Of a stretch of DNA of 64,000 nt, positions 62,952-64,000 are shown piece by piece. Origin of the DNA: Candidatus Zhuqueibacterota bacterium (GTDB taxonomy: Bacteria; Zhuqueibacterota; Zhuqueibacteria; Oceanimicrobiales; Oceanimicrobiaceae); assembly GCA_029262055.1 (NCBI GenBank), contig JAJDAD010000071.1:62001-126000 (forward strand). Reading direction: 5' to 3'. Positions within the stretch are counted from its first letter, which is position 1. The number at the start of each line of letters is the position of its first letter. A model generated the notes under the pieces. That model was not told the DNA's origin. It made no database searches and saw only the letters and a program-made list of their open reading frames with translations. The position numbers and the translations under genes were made by a program.

Positions 62952-64000
62952 ATGTCGAACAGTATGGTTGGTCTTGACTACCTGGTCATTGTGTTGTATT
63001 TCGTTGGGGTTTTTTTCATCGCGTGGTGGGTCGCGTTTCGCGAGAAAGCCACCCGTGAGACGTCAGCGGGGTACTTTCTTGCGGGGCGCAACGTCGGCTG
63101 GTTTGTCATCGGAGGTTCGTTATTTGCCTCCAATATTGGTTCCGAACATCTGGTTGGTTTGGCGGGCACGGGTGCGTCAAGCGGTGTTGCGGTTGCGCAA
63201 TTCGAGATTCTTGCCTCGCTCATCCTTCTGCTACTGGGGTGGGTCTTTGTCCCCTTCTACCTCAGGAGTCAGGTTTATACCATGCCGGAGTTTCTGGAAC
63301 GCCGCTATTCACCCGGGGCCCGCACCTACCTCTCCTGGATGTCCATCGTCGGCTATGTCCTGACCAAAATATCGGTAACCATCGCTGCCGGCGGAATTGT
63401 CTTTGAAACCCTCCTGGGAATCAATTTTTGGACAGGGGCTTTGATCGTGGTGGTCGCAACCGGAGTCTACACTGTTTTTGGTGGCTTGCGAGCGGTTATT
63501 TACACCGATCTGATGCAGACCTTTGTGCTGATCGCGGGTTCCGTCACGGTTACGTTAATGGGGCTGAATGCCCTTGGCGGCTGGGACGAGATGTACGAAA
63601 TTGCCGGGAGCAGCTTTTTCGACATGTGGAGGCCCATGTCCGATCCTGATTTCCCGTGGACCGGCATTCTATTTGGTGCGCCGATTTTGGGCGTCTGGTA
63701 TTGGTGCACGGACCAGTTTATTGTCCAGCGTGTCCTGTCGGCTAAGGATCAGGATCAGGCCAGAAGAGGAACGATCTTTGGCGGCTTCCTGAAAGTTTTG
63801 CCACTGTTCATTTTTGTCATTCCCGGTGTGGTTGCCTACGCTCTGGCACAGACCGGGCGGCTTGAACTGCAACAATCCGACGCAGCACTTCCGACCCTTG
63901 TCGCCGCTTTGTTGCCCATGGGCTTCCGGGGTTTGGTTGTTGCCGGGCTACTGGCTGCGCTGATGAGTTCTTTGTCTTCAGTGTTTAACTCCTGTTCGAC
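62952..64000 (+). CDS. Sodium:solute symporter 4 (SGLT-like, 3' truncated)
   Basis: The frame is open from ATG 62952 (GGAGGG site upstream) to the window end; 349 residues are visible. They include ETSAGYFLAGRNVGWFVIGG, SLFASNIGSEHLVGLAGTGA, RSQVYTMPEFLERRYSPGART, GVYTVFGGLRAVIYTDLMQ and YWCTDQFIVQRVLSAKD. The last visible residues run LLAALMSSLSSVFNSCS, the inner Na+-site motif of the family. It is the SGLT branch most similar to symporter 3. The C-terminal half lies beyond the window. It follows the aldo/keto reductase gene by 76 bases, and more transport or sugar genes may follow outside. Confidence 0.92.
   Translation, partial: MSNSMVGLDYLVIVLYFVGVFFIAWWVAFREKATRETSAGYFLAGRNVGWFVIGGSLFASNIGSEHLVGLAGTGASSGVAVAQFEILASLILLLLGWVFVPFYLRSQVYTMPEFLERRYSPGARTYLSWMSIVGYVLTKISVTIAAGGIVFETLLGINFWTGALIVVVATGVYTVFGGLRAVIYTDLMQTFVLIAGSVTVTLMGLNALGGWDEMYEIAGSSFFDMWRPMSDPDFPWTGILFGAPILGVWYWCTDQFIVQRVLSAKDQDQARRGTIFGGFLKVLPLFIFVIPGVVAYALAQTGRLELQQSDAALPTLVAALLPMGFRGLVVAGLLAALMSSLSSVFNSCS

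Noticed and set aside
1-64000. CRISPR arrays, tRNA/rRNA genes, transposases, prophage
   Set aside because: I looked for regularly spaced repeats, cloverleaf-like segments with CCA ends, and integrase or transposase motifs and found none.

Overview
This 64 kb window carries about 40 protein-coding genes, all on the + strand. The organism looks like a Gram-negative member of the Fibrobacteres-Chlorobi-Bacteroidetes (FCB) superphylum. Reasons: the first gene ends like the fused DAHP synthase/type II chorismate mutase of that group; there is a SusC/SusD pair; and many genes encode lipoproteins. Strong AAGGAGG-type ribosome binding sites before many genes argue against Bacteroidia proper, which largely lack them, and would suit KSB1/Calditrichota-like or related lineages. 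The taxon is an inference.

Region 1 (0-11 kb) is a phosphate island: a Ppx/GppA phosphatase, an exported lipoprotein pyrophosphatase, an outer-membrane barrel protein, pstS-pstC-pstA-pstB and phoU. The barrel gene and pstS each have a Pho-box-like pair of 11-bp-phased repeats placed exactly 10 bp before a -10 element. pstC and pstA are enlarged by extra periplasmic domains. A nested hairpin follows pstS, and a run of five hairpins lies between pstB and phoU.

Region 2 (11-24 kb) is central metabolism: a PilZ protein, pgk, a secreted protein, an Fe-S L-serine dehydratase, and a carboxylase cluster (carboxyltransferase, dodecin, STAS protein, biotin carboxylase). Next is a cysteine-synthesis operon: cysM-like cysteine synthase, a JAMM (Mec-like) protease, and a CysO-MoeZ fusion with rhodanese. 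Before it lie a 32-codon ORF with a Cys-Ala-Cys-Cys-Cys run, a competing antiterminator and a strong terminator. I read this as a cysteine-responsive transcription attenuator controlling a protein-thiocarboxylate cysteine pathway, and it is the most interesting item in the window.

Region 3 (24-64 kb) is a large carbohydrate locus: SusC/SusD with their own sigma70-type promoter and terminator, three giant FG-GAP/ASPIC-UnbV lipoproteins (one with TPRs), a beta-phosphoglucomutase-like HAD protein, two GH4 enzymes, GH97, GH3, a six-hairpin-glycosidase-like lipoprotein, a GT-A-like protein, an aldo/keto reductase, glycerol kinase, glycerol-3-phosphate dehydrogenase and four sodium/solute symporters (the last cut by the window end). 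Together they suggest capture, periplasmic trimming, Na+-driven uptake and cytoplasmic cleavage of glucosides or galactosides. The glycerol genes raise the possibility that glycosylglycerols are among the substrates (inference).

I saw no tRNA, rRNA, CRISPR array, transposase, integrase or phage gene.
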